The position numbers and the translations under genes are program-made. Positions 14,657 to 20,668 of a stretch of DNA of 20,668 nt are shown here, piece by piece. Source of the stretch: a virus. Location of the stretch: positions 1-20,668 of the IMG/VR virus record IMGVR_UViG_3300032677_001428; one strand, given 5' to 3'. Below the pieces are notes generated by a model that saw nothing but the letters and a program-made list of their open reading frames with translations, ran no database searches and was not told the origin of the DNA. The stretch's first letter is position 1. Each line of letters starts with the position of its first letter.

Positions 14657-14914
14657 ATGTCTAGAACTTTTAACAACGAAGCAAAGACTAAGCTAACCGA
14701 ACTCGTCCACGAAGGTATGGCTGTGCTACAAGAGATTGAGACCTTGCGTGAGGGTCTCGGGGATACAGTCAAGGCCATCGCAGAAGAACTGGAAATCAAG
14801 CCTAGCATCCTCAAGAAGGCAATCGCTATTGCCCACAAGTCTCGTCTTGCTGAGACTAATCAAGAAAATGCTACATTGAATGAAATTTTGGAGACTGTTG
14901 GCCAGACTTACTGA
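14657..14914 (+). CDS. dsbA: DsbA-like double-stranded DNA-binding protein
   Basis: An 85-residue helical protein: helix 1 FNNEAKTKLTELVHEGMAVLQ, then ETLREGLGDTVKAIAEELEI and KPSILKKAIAIAHKSRL. It matches my recollection of the DsbA family of T4-like phages (T4 DsbA is 89 residues), which binds double-stranded DNA and, in T4, late promoter regions. The segment DTVKAIAEELEIKPSILKKA also resembles a helix-turn-helix. It has a strong early promoter and ribosome site (AAGGAG), and its stop overlaps the polymerase start (TGATG), so the two are translationally coupled. Placement directly before the polymerase fits a replication/transcription role. Confidence 0.65.
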   Translation: MSRTFNNEAKTKLTELVHEGMAVLQEIETLREGLGDTVKAIAEELEIKPSILKKAIAIAHKSRLAETNQENATLNEILETVGQTY

Positions 14915-17112
14915 TGTATATTGACGCTATCCATGACGGCAAGAACGACCGTATCCATGTAGTAGAACGAACTCCTGAAGGTAAGCGGACGTATAAGGAA
15001 TATTCAACCAACTACACCTTATACTACGCTGATAATAAAGGCAAGTATCGTTCTATCTTCGGTGATCCGTTGTCTCGTTTCTCTACCCGCAAGAGAGCAG
15101 AGTTTGAGAAGGAACGTAGGATTCACTCTAACAAGAAATTGTTTGAGAGTGATGTGAATGTCCTATTCAGATGTTTGTCAGACAACTACCTTAACGTTGA
15201 TCCACCTAAACTCCATACTTGTTTTTTTGATATTGAAGTGGACTTTGATCCTGAACGGGGTTTTAGCCCGACGGATGATCCATTCAATCCAGTAACAGCT
15301 ATCACTTGCTATCTTGATTGGTTAGACCAACTTGTCACACTTGTCATGCCCCCAAAGCACATGACAGATGAGACAGCGCAAGAACTCACGAAAGACTTTA
15401 CTAACTGCATCCTGTTTCGCAGTGAAATTGAAATGTTTAAGACCTTCTTTGACCTGATTGAAGATGCAGATGTGCTTACTGGTTGGAACTCAGAAGGATA
15501 TGATATTCCATACTGTGTGAATCGTATCACCCGTATCATGTCAAAGGATGATACACGCAAGTTCTGTCTATTAGGGCAATTTCCTAAAGTCAGGACGTAT
15601 GAGCGATTTGGTAAGGAAGAAAAGACTTACGATCTTGTTGGCCGTATTCATATGGACTACTTGCAACTCTATAAGAAGTACAACTATGAATCTCGCCACA
15701 GTTATTCACTTGACTCTATTGGCGAATACGAATTAGGTGAACGCAAGACTCAGTATGAAGGCACACTTGATCAGTTGTATAACAAAGACTTCAAGACCTT
15801 TGTAGAATATAACAGACAAGATACGATGCTTGTCGTGAAGATTCACGATAAGCTGAGGTTCCTTGATCTTGCTAATGCACTGGCGCATGAGAACAGCGTA
15901 TTGCTGCCGACTGTTATGGGTTCGGTGGCGATGATTGAGATGGCGATCTTCAATGAAGCACACGCTCGTGGAATGATCGTTCCTGACAAGCAACGCAAAC
16001 AATCTTATGGGGATGAGCAACAAGCAGCAGGTGCATATGTCCTGCCACCTAAGGTCGGAATGCATGAATATCCGGGAGCAGTTGATATCAACTCGCTGTA
16101 TCCATCTGATATCCGTGCATTGAATATGTCTCCGGAAACTATCGTAGCACAGGTTCGTCAGACTCTAACTGATCAATATATGTATGAGAAGAGCCTGAAG
16201 CTTGCTAAAGAGAAGCGCAAGAAGAAGAACGGTGATGATGCGGAAGCAGTGACTGGTTCTGTTCTATGGGAAAATCTATTTGGTTCTCTAGAATATACTG
16301 CTATCATGAACCAAGAACGCGGCACATTGCTCACTGTTGACTATGAAGATGGTCGCAGTGTAGAGATGACCGCTGCTGAAATCTGGAAGATGGTGTTTGA
16401 TAGTAACAAACCGCTGATACTATCCGCTAATGGTACGATCTTTACGTATGAGAAAGAAGGGGTCATTCCTGGACTTCTGACGAGATGGTATACAGAACGA
16501 AAAGCCCTACAGAAACAAGCTAAAGAAGCATATGGCACTGATATGTATGAATATTATGATAAGCGTCAGCTTGTGCGTAAGATTCTGTTGAACTCAGCAT
16601 ATGGCGCACTTCTGAACGAACACTGCCGATTCTATGATAAGCGCATAGGTCAATCTGTTACCCTGTCTGGTCGTCAGATCGTGAAACATATGATGAGCCA
16701 GATCAATGAGATCATCGCAGGTGAATATAAACACGACGGTGAAGCGATTATTTACGGTGATAGTGTAACCGGAGATTCCGTTATTAGAACGGGCGACGGC
16801 GACAAAACTATTGAAGAGTTATTCAATGAGTGTCTAGAACATTCAGTTGTCGGAGAAAAAGAATATGGAGTTTGGAATGAGAATTCTGTTCTTGGATTTA
16901 ACTCGTATGAGATGGAGCCAGTCAGTGCCAAAATAAACTATGTAATGCGGCACAAAACTAAAAAGAAGTTGTATCGCATAACGACGGAAAACGGAAAACA
17001 AATCACTGTTACTGAAGATCATAGCATCATGGTTGATAGAAATGGGTTCTTGATTGAATGCAAGCCCAATGAGATTCTTGAGACTGATGGAATTATTACT
17101 TTTGTTCCGTGA
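14914..17112 (+). CDS. 43: DNA polymerase gp43 N-terminal fragment fused to an N-intein
   Basis: A 732-residue product. Residues 1-616 are the N-extein of a T4-type family B replicative polymerase. The 3'-5' exonuclease motifs are CFFDIEVDFD (D106, E108), GWNSEGYD (D197) and YNRQD (Y299, D303). Polymerase motif A is VDINSLYPS (D391) and motif B is RKILLNSAYG (K556, N560, Y563). Motif C is cut after IIYGD (D616), and residue 617 starts the intein (SVTGDSVIRTGDG). The fragment therefore holds the exonuclease, fingers and most of the palm, but only one of the two motif C aspartates. Positions align closely with T4 gp43 (D112, D408, K560, D621), so nothing else is missing. The start is coupled to dsbA (TGATG). 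It should be inactive as a polymerase until spliced to the product at 18084. Confidence 0.95.
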   Translation: MYIDAIHDGKNDRIHVVERTPEGKRTYKEYSTNYTLYYADNKGKYRSIFGDPLSRFSTRKRAEFEKERRIHSNKKLFESDVNVLFRCLSDNYLNVDPPKLHTCFFDIEVDFDPERGFSPTDDPFNPVTAITCYLDWLDQLVTLVMPPKHMTDETAQELTKDFTNCILFRSEIEMFKTFFDLIEDADVLTGWNSEGYDIPYCVNRITRIMSKDDTRKFCLLGQFPKVRTYERFGKEEKTYDLVGRIHMDYLQLYKKYNYESRHSYSLDSIGEYELGERKTQYEGTLDQLYNKDFKTFVEYNRQDTMLVVKIHDKLRFLDLANALAHENSVLLPTVMGSVAMIEMAIFNEAHARGMIVPDKQRKQSYGDEQQAAGAYVLPPKVGMHEYPGAVDINSLYPSDIRALNMSPETIVAQVRQTLTDQYMYEKSLKLAKEKRKKKNGDDAEAVTGSVLWENLFGSLEYTAIMNQERGTLLTVDYEDGRSVEMTAAEIWKMVFDSNKPLILSANGTIFTYEKEGVIPGLLTRWYTERKALQKQAKEAYGTDMYEYYDKRQLVRKILLNSAYGALLNEHCRFYDKRIGQSVTLSGRQIVKHMMSQINEIIAGEYKHDGEAIIYGDSVTGDSVIRTGDGDKTIEELFNECLEHSVVGEKEYGVWNENSVLGFNSYEMEPVSAKINYVMRHKTKKKLYRITTENGKQITVTEDHSIMVDRNGFLIECKPNEILETDGIITFVP
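16762..17109 (+). other. N-intein of split gp43 intein (residues 617-732)
   Basis: A 116-residue N-terminal splicing half. Block A is SVTGDSVIRTGDG with Ser1 as nucleophile. Block B is ENGKQITVTEDHSIMVD with the T-x-x-H pair. It ends at a stop shortly after a K-P-N-E-I-L segment. Ser rather than Cys at position 1 is known among DNA polymerase inteins. The insertion point, YGD/TDS, is the conserved polymerase site often called pol-c. Confidence 0.92.
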
Positions 17113-17114
17113 AT

Positions 17115-17122
17115 GATAAATA
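17115..17122 (+). promoter_or_regulatory. Late-type promoter box GATAAATA for the endonuclease
   Basis: Octamer three bases after the stop of the first polymerase fragment and 23 bases before the endonuclease start, with ribosome site TAGGAG (17131-17136) between. Late promoters directly upstream of homing endonuclease genes are common in T4, where they limit early expression. Confidence 0.6.
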
Positions 17123-17145
17123 TATGATGATAGGAGTATCGCCAT

Positions 17146-18108
17146 ATGATAACATGCTTAGAATGCGGTTTCGTTACCGGAAGACTACAATGGACACATT
17201 TTAAATATAAATGTACTGGAAGATTTAACAATAGTAAGGAATATCTTGCCGTATATCCAACGGCGGATATAGTATCACCGGAAGTCTCAGCTAAAACATC
17301 TGTCACCAAAAATAAACTGATAGAGAAATACGGTGAAGAGGAAGGACTACTGCGATGGAATCAATATCGGGAAAAACAAGCGACCTCAAACTCGTTTGAA
17401 TATAAACAGCAGAAACTCGGCTGGAATAAAGAACAATTTGATTCGTATAATAAATCTCGCGCTATCACGCTGAAAGGAATGATAGAAAAGTATGGAGAAT
17501 TAGATGGCATTTCTAGATGGGAGTCATATTGCAACCAGCAAGCATACTCAAATACGCTGGAATATTTCGTTGAGAAACATGGAAGAACTGATGGAATCAA
17601 AAGATTCCTGACCTACAACAAACAGAAGGGTTCTTCAAATGATCCTGTTGCAGTTTCTAAACGAATGGGCATTTCAGTTGATGAGGCAGTTGATTTGATC
17701 ATTACTCGTTACAATAAAGATGACAAAAGATGGTCAAGTGAGTTGGAACGAGAATTCACTACTATGCTTGAAGAGAAACATGGAAAGCTAGAACGGACCT
17801 CATTCTCCAGTCCGTTTGGCAAATGGTCTCATTATTTGAACGGATATGTAATTTACGACATCAAACACGATGATTGTATCATTGAATTTAATGGAGATTA
17901 TTGGCATGCCAATCCTAGCTTATATCAAGACGAAGCGGTTATTCGCGGTAAAAAAGCGAAGGATATACAAAAACGTGACGAACTCAAACTAAAAACAGTC
18001 ACTGATCTCGGATTCAGAACCTTAGTTGTCTGGGAATCCGATTTCAGAGCAGATAAAGAACAAACCATTAAGGAGGTTATTATATGGATGCAGAATGGAC
18101 CACAGTAG
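17146..18108 (+). CDS. Vsr-like (EDxHD-type) homing endonuclease within the gp43 fracture
   Basis: A 320-residue protein. The N-terminus is a zinc-finger-like module (C4, C7, H18, C23: CLECG ... LQWTHFKYKC ... KEYLAVYP), of a type common in phage endonucleases. Three repeats follow, about residues 64-160, of form KYGEEEGLLRWNQY...QATSN, KYGELDGISRWESY...QAYSN and KHGRTDGIKRFLTY, probably DNA-contacting. The C-terminal catalytic domain (about 196-305) has SSELEREF, YVIYDIK (D238), CIIEFNGDYWHANP (E247, D251, H254), KRDELK and TLVVWESDF. This resembles the Vsr-like family described with fractured split-intein genes and I-Bth0305I. It probably cleaves intein-free gene 43 near motif C. Its last 25 bases overlap the second polymerase fragment. 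Confidence 0.88.
   Translation: MITCLECGFVTGRLQWTHFKYKCTGRFNNSKEYLAVYPTADIVSPEVSAKTSVTKNKLIEKYGEEEGLLRWNQYREKQATSNSFEYKQQKLGWNKEQFDSYNKSRAITLKGMIEKYGELDGISRWESYCNQQAYSNTLEYFVEKHGRTDGIKRFLTYNKQKGSSNDPVAVSKRMGISVDEAVDLIITRYNKDDKRWSSELEREFTTMLEEKHGKLERTSFSSPFGKWSHYLNGYVIYDIKHDDCIIEFNGDYWHANPSLYQDEAVIRGKKAKDIQKRDELKLKTVTDLGFRTLVVWESDFRADKEQTIKEVIIWMQNGPQ
18068..18076 (+). promoter_or_regulatory. Near-perfect Shine-Dalgarno for the C-intein/polymerase fragment
   Basis: TTAAGGAGG with seven bases to the ATG at 18084 is the strongest ribosome site in the window. It lies inside the endonuclease coding sequence, so one message can yield both products. The ATG at 18088 is in the endonuclease frame and is not this start. 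Confidence 0.85.
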
Positions 18109-18209
18109 CTAAGATAGAATGCTTGGGCGAGGTAGATGATTATGTGTATGATTTAAGCATTGAGGATCAAGATCCATTTTTCTTTGCCAACGACATACTG
18201 GTACACAAT
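18084..18209 (+). other. C-intein of split gp43 intein (residues 1-42)
   Basis: It contains block F (DDYVYDLSIEDQDPFF) and block G (FANDILVHN), with penultimate His41 and terminal Asn42, followed by Thr as the +1 extein residue. All residues needed for Asn cyclisation and transesterification are present, so the half looks functional. Confidence 0.93.
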
Positions 18210-19067
18210 ACCGACTCGTGTTATTTCTCTGCCTATGCTATCCTAAAGGAACAGATTGATAAGGGTGAGGTGGAATGGTCTAAGGAGATGTGCATAGAAC
18301 TCTATGATAACATCGCAGATCAGACAAATGCCAGCTTCCCTGCGTTCATGGAGAAGTCATTCCATTGTCCAAGAAAGAACGGTGACATCATCAAGGCTGG
18401 GCGTGAACTCATCGGTGAGCGTTCTATCTTCATCACTAAGAAGCGTTATGCTATCAATATCTTTGATAAAGAAGGCAAACGCAAAGATGTGAATGGCAAG
18501 AACGGTGAGATCAAAGCGATGGGTCTTGACCTCAAGCGAGCAGATACTCCTAAGTATGTTCAAGAGTTTCTAATGGAAATTCTCGTCATGGTCCTCGGAG
18601 GTAAGCAACGCGATGAAGTCATTGAAAAGATCAAGGAGTTCAAGAATCATCTATCCCAACAAGATTCTTGGACTAAGGGTTCACCTAAGTCTGTCAATAA
18701 TCTGACGAACCATACTATCAAGTTTGAGAAGACTGGCGTGTGTTCAGTTGGTCATGCGAGAGCAGCAATTAACTATAACTATTTGCGTAAGATGAACAGT
18801 GACAACTATAGCCAGAAGATCGTTGACGGCATGAAGGTCATCGTCTGCAAGCTACGAACTAACGCATTAGGGTTTACTTCAATCGCATATCCTACAGATG
18901 AACTCCGTCTTCCACAATGGTTCCTTGATCTACCATTTGATGACAAGGATATGGAAAGGATTCTCGTAGATGAGAAGATTGATAATCTCTTGTCAGTGTT
19001 GAACTGGGATATTCGTAGTAATACTGATACAAATTCAACCTTTGATGAATTATTCAGTTTCGGTTAA
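18084..19067 (+). CDS. 43: DNA polymerase gp43 C-terminal fragment preceded by a C-intein
   Basis: A 327-residue product in a different frame from the first fragment. Residues 1-42 are the C-intein and residue 43 is the +1 Thr. The C-extein (285 residues) begins TDSCYFSAY, supplying the second motif C aspartate. It continues with the FITKKRYAINI motif of the palm and the thumb, and ends STFDELFSFG, which resembles the C-terminal clamp-binding peptide of T4/RB69 polymerase (FDMFDF). N- and C-exteins add up to 901 residues against 898 in T4 gp43. There is no promoter of its own; it is read from upstream transcripts using the strong internal ribosome site. The gene at 19146 encodes its processivity clamp. 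Confidence 0.95.
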   Translation: MDAEWTTVAKIECLGEVDDYVYDLSIEDQDPFFFANDILVHNTDSCYFSAYAILKEQIDKGEVEWSKEMCIELYDNIADQTNASFPAFMEKSFHCPRKNGDIIKAGRELIGERSIFITKKRYAINIFDKEGKRKDVNGKNGEIKAMGLDLKRADTPKYVQEFLMEILVMVLGGKQRDEVIEKIKEFKNHLSQQDSWTKGSPKSVNNLTNHTIKFEKTGVCSVGHARAAINYNYLRKMNSDNYSQKIVDGMKVIVCKLRTNALGFTSIAYPTDELRLPQWFLDLPFDDKDMERILVDEKIDNLLSVLNWDIRSNTDTNSTFDELFSFG

Positions 19068-19075
19068 ACAGACTG

Positions 19076-19104
19076 TTGACCTTTACAATAATTTTTGTTA
19101 CTAT
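19076..19104 (+). promoter_or_regulatory. Sigma70-type promoter with extended -10 for the clamp gene
   Basis: TTGACC (19076-19081), a 17-base spacer and TACTAT (19099-19104) preceded by TGT, an extended -10. It lies just after the polymerase stop and gives the clamp its own early promoter. Confidence 0.75.
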
Positions 19105-19145
19105 ACATCATAAACCTAAATACACTAACAAACAAAGGAAAACAT

Positions 19146-19865
19146 ATGAAAGATAATTTACTAGACCTAATCCATCATACACAAGGACTTGGCGTCATTG
19201 AACTCGTCAAGGTTGAAGGGACTGATGAAGAGACTAAGGTTTCTGCACTTGCAGAAGACAAGTCAGTGATTGTCCATGGTACATTCAACACTCCGCTCGC
19301 AGATTTTATCGGTGTGTTCGGTATGCCTAATCTATCTAAACTTAAGACAATTCTTAGCTTTGATGATTATGATGAGACTTCTACTATCAATGTCACCCGC
19401 ACAGAAGATGTACCGACATCTGTTCACTTTGAGACTAAGACAGGTGACTTCGTTAATGACTATCGGTTGATGGCTAGGGTCATTGTTGAAGATAAGGTAA
19501 AGTCTGTCTCCTTTAAGGGTGCAACTTGGAATGTAGAATTTGAACCAACTAATGCTGGTATCATGCGTCTAAAGAAGCAGGCTCAGGCTAATAGTGAAGA
19601 AGTTAACTTTACTGTCAAGACTGATAAGGGTGATTTGAAGATTTTCTTCGGTGATCACTCTACGCACTCTGGAAACTTCGTGTTTCATACAGGAGTGAGT
19701 GGTACGCTTTCTAAGAACTGGCAATGGCCCGTAAAGGTATTTCTTGCTATCATGGATCTTCCTGGTGACAAGATTGTCCGAATCAGTGATCAAGGTGCTG
19801 CCGAGATTACTGTTGACAGCGGTCTTGCGACTTATCGTTATCTCTTGCCCGCCCAATCCAAATAG
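19146..19865 (+). CDS. 45: Sliding clamp (T4 gp45 family)
   Basis: A 239-residue protein from ATG 19146 (T4 gp45 has 228). This start has AAAGGAA upstream; an in-frame ATG at 19095 lies within the promoter and is rejected. Family signs are the N-terminal helix LLDLIHHTQGLGVIELVKVEG, a LADFIGVFGMPNLSKLKTIL segment typical of gp45 proteins of T4-like aquatic phages, and a second, similarly folded half ending RYLLPAQSK. The T4 protein is a trimeric ring that tethers gp43 to DNA and also activates late transcription with gp33/gp55. The order 43-45 differs from T4 (45-44-62-regA-43). The gene ends against a convergent terminator. Confidence 0.9.
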   Translation: MKDNLLDLIHHTQGLGVIELVKVEGTDEETKVSALAEDKSVIVHGTFNTPLADFIGVFGMPNLSKLKTILSFDDYDETSTINVTRTEDVPTSVHFETKTGDFVNDYRLMARVIVEDKVKSVSFKGATWNVEFEPTNAGIMRLKKQAQANSEEVNFTVKTDKGDLKIFFGDHSTHSGNFVFHTGVSGTLSKNWQWPVKVFLAIMDLPGDKIVRISDQGAAEITVDSGLATYRYLLPAQSK

Positions 19866-19866
19866 A

Positions 19867-20668
19867 TTAGGAGCTATAGATCATAAAAGCAAAGAGAAAG
19901 CCTTGATCTACTGAGGCTTTCTCTTTAGCTAAATTTTTTTCTTCATCTATTTTAAAAGTCCAGGTAGATTTTACTTCAACTATCTGATTTTTACTAATTA
20001 TGTAAATATCGGGGAAATATATGCGTTTCTTTCCATCGTATACATATGTTATCTTGGGGGTTTGTGAAGATCCAATTAATAGGTCATCTTCACCGTATAT
20101 AGGCAGTAACTCATCTAGCGCGCGGTCTTCATATCCTTGAATATTAACTTGTTTTCCGGAAGGTAATGTATATTTGCGTGTTTTAAATTTCTGTTGTTTA
20201 GCTTGAATTTCAGGAACTTGACTTATGTGGCACCCGTATTTTTTCTGCCAAGCCAATGCTATATTATCTATTCTAGATTGGCGCCTACTTGGATCAGACC
20301 AATCTTGTTTTAACCGATCTATTCCTTCTGTGCTAGCAAAGTAATTTTCAGCTCCATATCGTTCTAGAACGGTTGCCTTGATCTTATCTTGTATTTCGGC
20401 TGATTTAGCCGGATTACCAACTCCATATTTTTTAAGCCAGGTGTTCTTTCGCTTTTGGTTAGATTCGCTATTTTTGTTTGCTGCTCCTCTTTTAGAAAAC
20501 ATAAAATATTTTGATCCAAACCATCTTGCCGGCCGCCCAGTATCAATCGTTAATACTATTTCTAATTTATCATTTAGTATATGCCAACATCTTTGTTTTG
20601 GAGTAGCACTCGCTGGCAAAAAAGAAGTAATAGAGACTATTTCGGCCCATAATTCAGGATTGTTTTTT
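19867..20668 (-). CDS. Homing-endonuclease-like protein with PD-(D/E)xK core, 5' end outside window
   Basis: The minus-strand frame stays open to the right edge. A TTG at 20619 is not a convincing start, because the upstream codons (ELWAEIVSITSFLP) read as family sequence, so the gene is 5'-partial. The N-terminal part has SFLPASATPKQRCWHIL, then NUMOD-like repeats (WLKKYGVGNPAKSAEIQDKI, VLERYGAENYFAS). The C-terminal part is a PD-(D/E)xK-type nuclease: GYEDRALDELLPIY, YFPDIYI (PD at 20008-20013) and IVEVKST (E-V-K at 19969-19977), with ten residues between D and E. It is probably a free-standing mobile endonuclease inserted next to gene 45. It lies opposite to all other genes in the window, with two bases between its stop and the clamp stop. 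Confidence 0.8.
   Translation of the reverse strand, partial: KNNPELWAEIVSITSFLPASATPKQRCWHILNDKLEIVLTIDTGRPARWFGSKYFMFSKRGAANKNSESNQKRKNTWLKKYGVGNPAKSAEIQDKIKATVLERYGAENYFASTEGIDRLKQDWSDPSRRQSRIDNIALAWQKKYGCHISQVPEIQAKQQKFKTRKYTLPSGKQVNIQGYEDRALDELLPIYGEDDLLIGSSQTPKITYVYDGKKRIYFPDIYIISKNQIVEVKSTWTFKIDEEKNLAKEKASVDQGFLFAFMIYSS
19888..19940 (+). terminator. Strong, probably bidirectional terminator between convergent genes
   Basis: A perfect 13-bp stem (19891-19903 with 19914-19926) with a 10-base loop, extended by three more pairs past a bulged A. A T run at 19934-19940 serves the plus strand. The structure lies inside the last codons of the minus-strand gene. On that strand the following TTTGCTTTTAT is a weaker T run. 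Confidence 0.85.

Larger units (their letters stand above)
16762..18209 (+). mobile_element. Split intein plus homing endonuclease invading gene 43
   Basis: The complete inserted block runs from the first N-intein codon to the last C-intein codon (Asn42). It contains the N-intein, a stop, a late-type box, an endonuclease gene and the C-intein. Removing it rejoins ...YGD to TDS... in frame, restoring an uninterrupted polymerase motif C. This matches the published 'fractured gene' arrangement, in which a free-standing Vsr-like endonuclease lies between the halves of a split intein gene. Confidence 0.9.

Noticed and set aside
18304-18563. Short overlapping frames on both strands within the polymerase C-fragment
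   Set aside because: They lie wholly inside a well-supported gene, lack ribosome sites and show no recognisable sequence.
14914-19067. The polymerase being a pseudogene or an assembly frameshift
   Set aside because: All exonuclease and polymerase motifs are present. The break falls exactly at the pol-c intein site, both intein halves are complete, and an intact endonuclease gene with its own signals lies between. This is an ordered arrangement, not decay.
19095-19145. ATG at 19095 as start of the sliding clamp
   Set aside because: It lies within the -10 region of the promoter, and the extra residues (MLLYIINLNTL) are not clamp-like. ATG 19146 has AAAGGAA at a proper distance.
1-20668. CRISPR arrays, tRNA genes, rRNA genes, transposon insertion sequences
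   Set aside because: No spaced direct repeats, cloverleaf patterns, rRNA-like segments or transposase motifs were seen on either strand by reading. A tRNAscan-type search was not possible.

Overview
The window looks like part of the genome of a T4-like myovirus (Caudoviricetes) that infects a Gram-negative bacterium. The phage identity rests on a gp43-type family B DNA polymerase, a gp45-type sliding clamp, a DsbA-like DNA-binding protein, free-standing homing endonucleases, T4-late-type promoter boxes (nnTAAATA, five of them exactly GATAAATA) and several virion-associated proteins built from short cassettes familiar from T4-like phages of aquatic bacteria. A Gram-negative host is suggested by a phage gene for an outer-membrane beta-barrel and by another for a secreted glycosidase with a Sec signal peptide. 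I cannot name the host.

Layout. Positions 1-14590 are a rightward block of late-type or accessory genes. They are: the 3' part of a large multidomain nucleotidyltransferase/cysteine-hydrolase-like protein; a GT-A glycosyltransferase; two mosaic cassette proteins; a 45-aa DUF6356-like membrane peptide; a Dps-like ferritin; two small coupled genes; a GH19 lysozyme/chitinase-like protein with an extra C-terminal domain; a secreted GH2 glycosidase with a malectin-like domain and a C-terminal membrane anchor; a small acidic-headed protein; an outer-membrane barrel; a class I amidotransferase-like protein lacking the usual His; and a small HExxH metallopeptidase-like protein. Most transcription units begin with a late-type box, and two have strong intrinsic terminators. 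Several unrelated proteins start with a similar short peptide resembling the T4 capsid-targeting sequence, so some may be packaged in the head.

Positions 14600-19865 are the replication block, with sigma70-like promoters upstream of dsbA and of the clamp gene. The main discovery is here. The DNA polymerase gene is fractured inside its catalytic motif C (YGD/TDS). The first gene ends with an N-intein (116 aa), the last begins with a C-intein (42 aa), and a Vsr-like homing endonuclease gene with its own late-type box lies between them. Trans-splicing would give a 901-residue polymerase, close to T4 gp43 (898 aa). Without splicing the active site is not assembled.

The right edge carries a second homing-endonuclease-like gene on the minus strand (NUMOD-like repeats plus a PD-(D/E)xK core). 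It converges on the clamp gene over a shared terminator and runs off the window. No tRNA, rRNA, CRISPR array or insertion sequence was seen. No gene-free stretch exceeds 150 bases.
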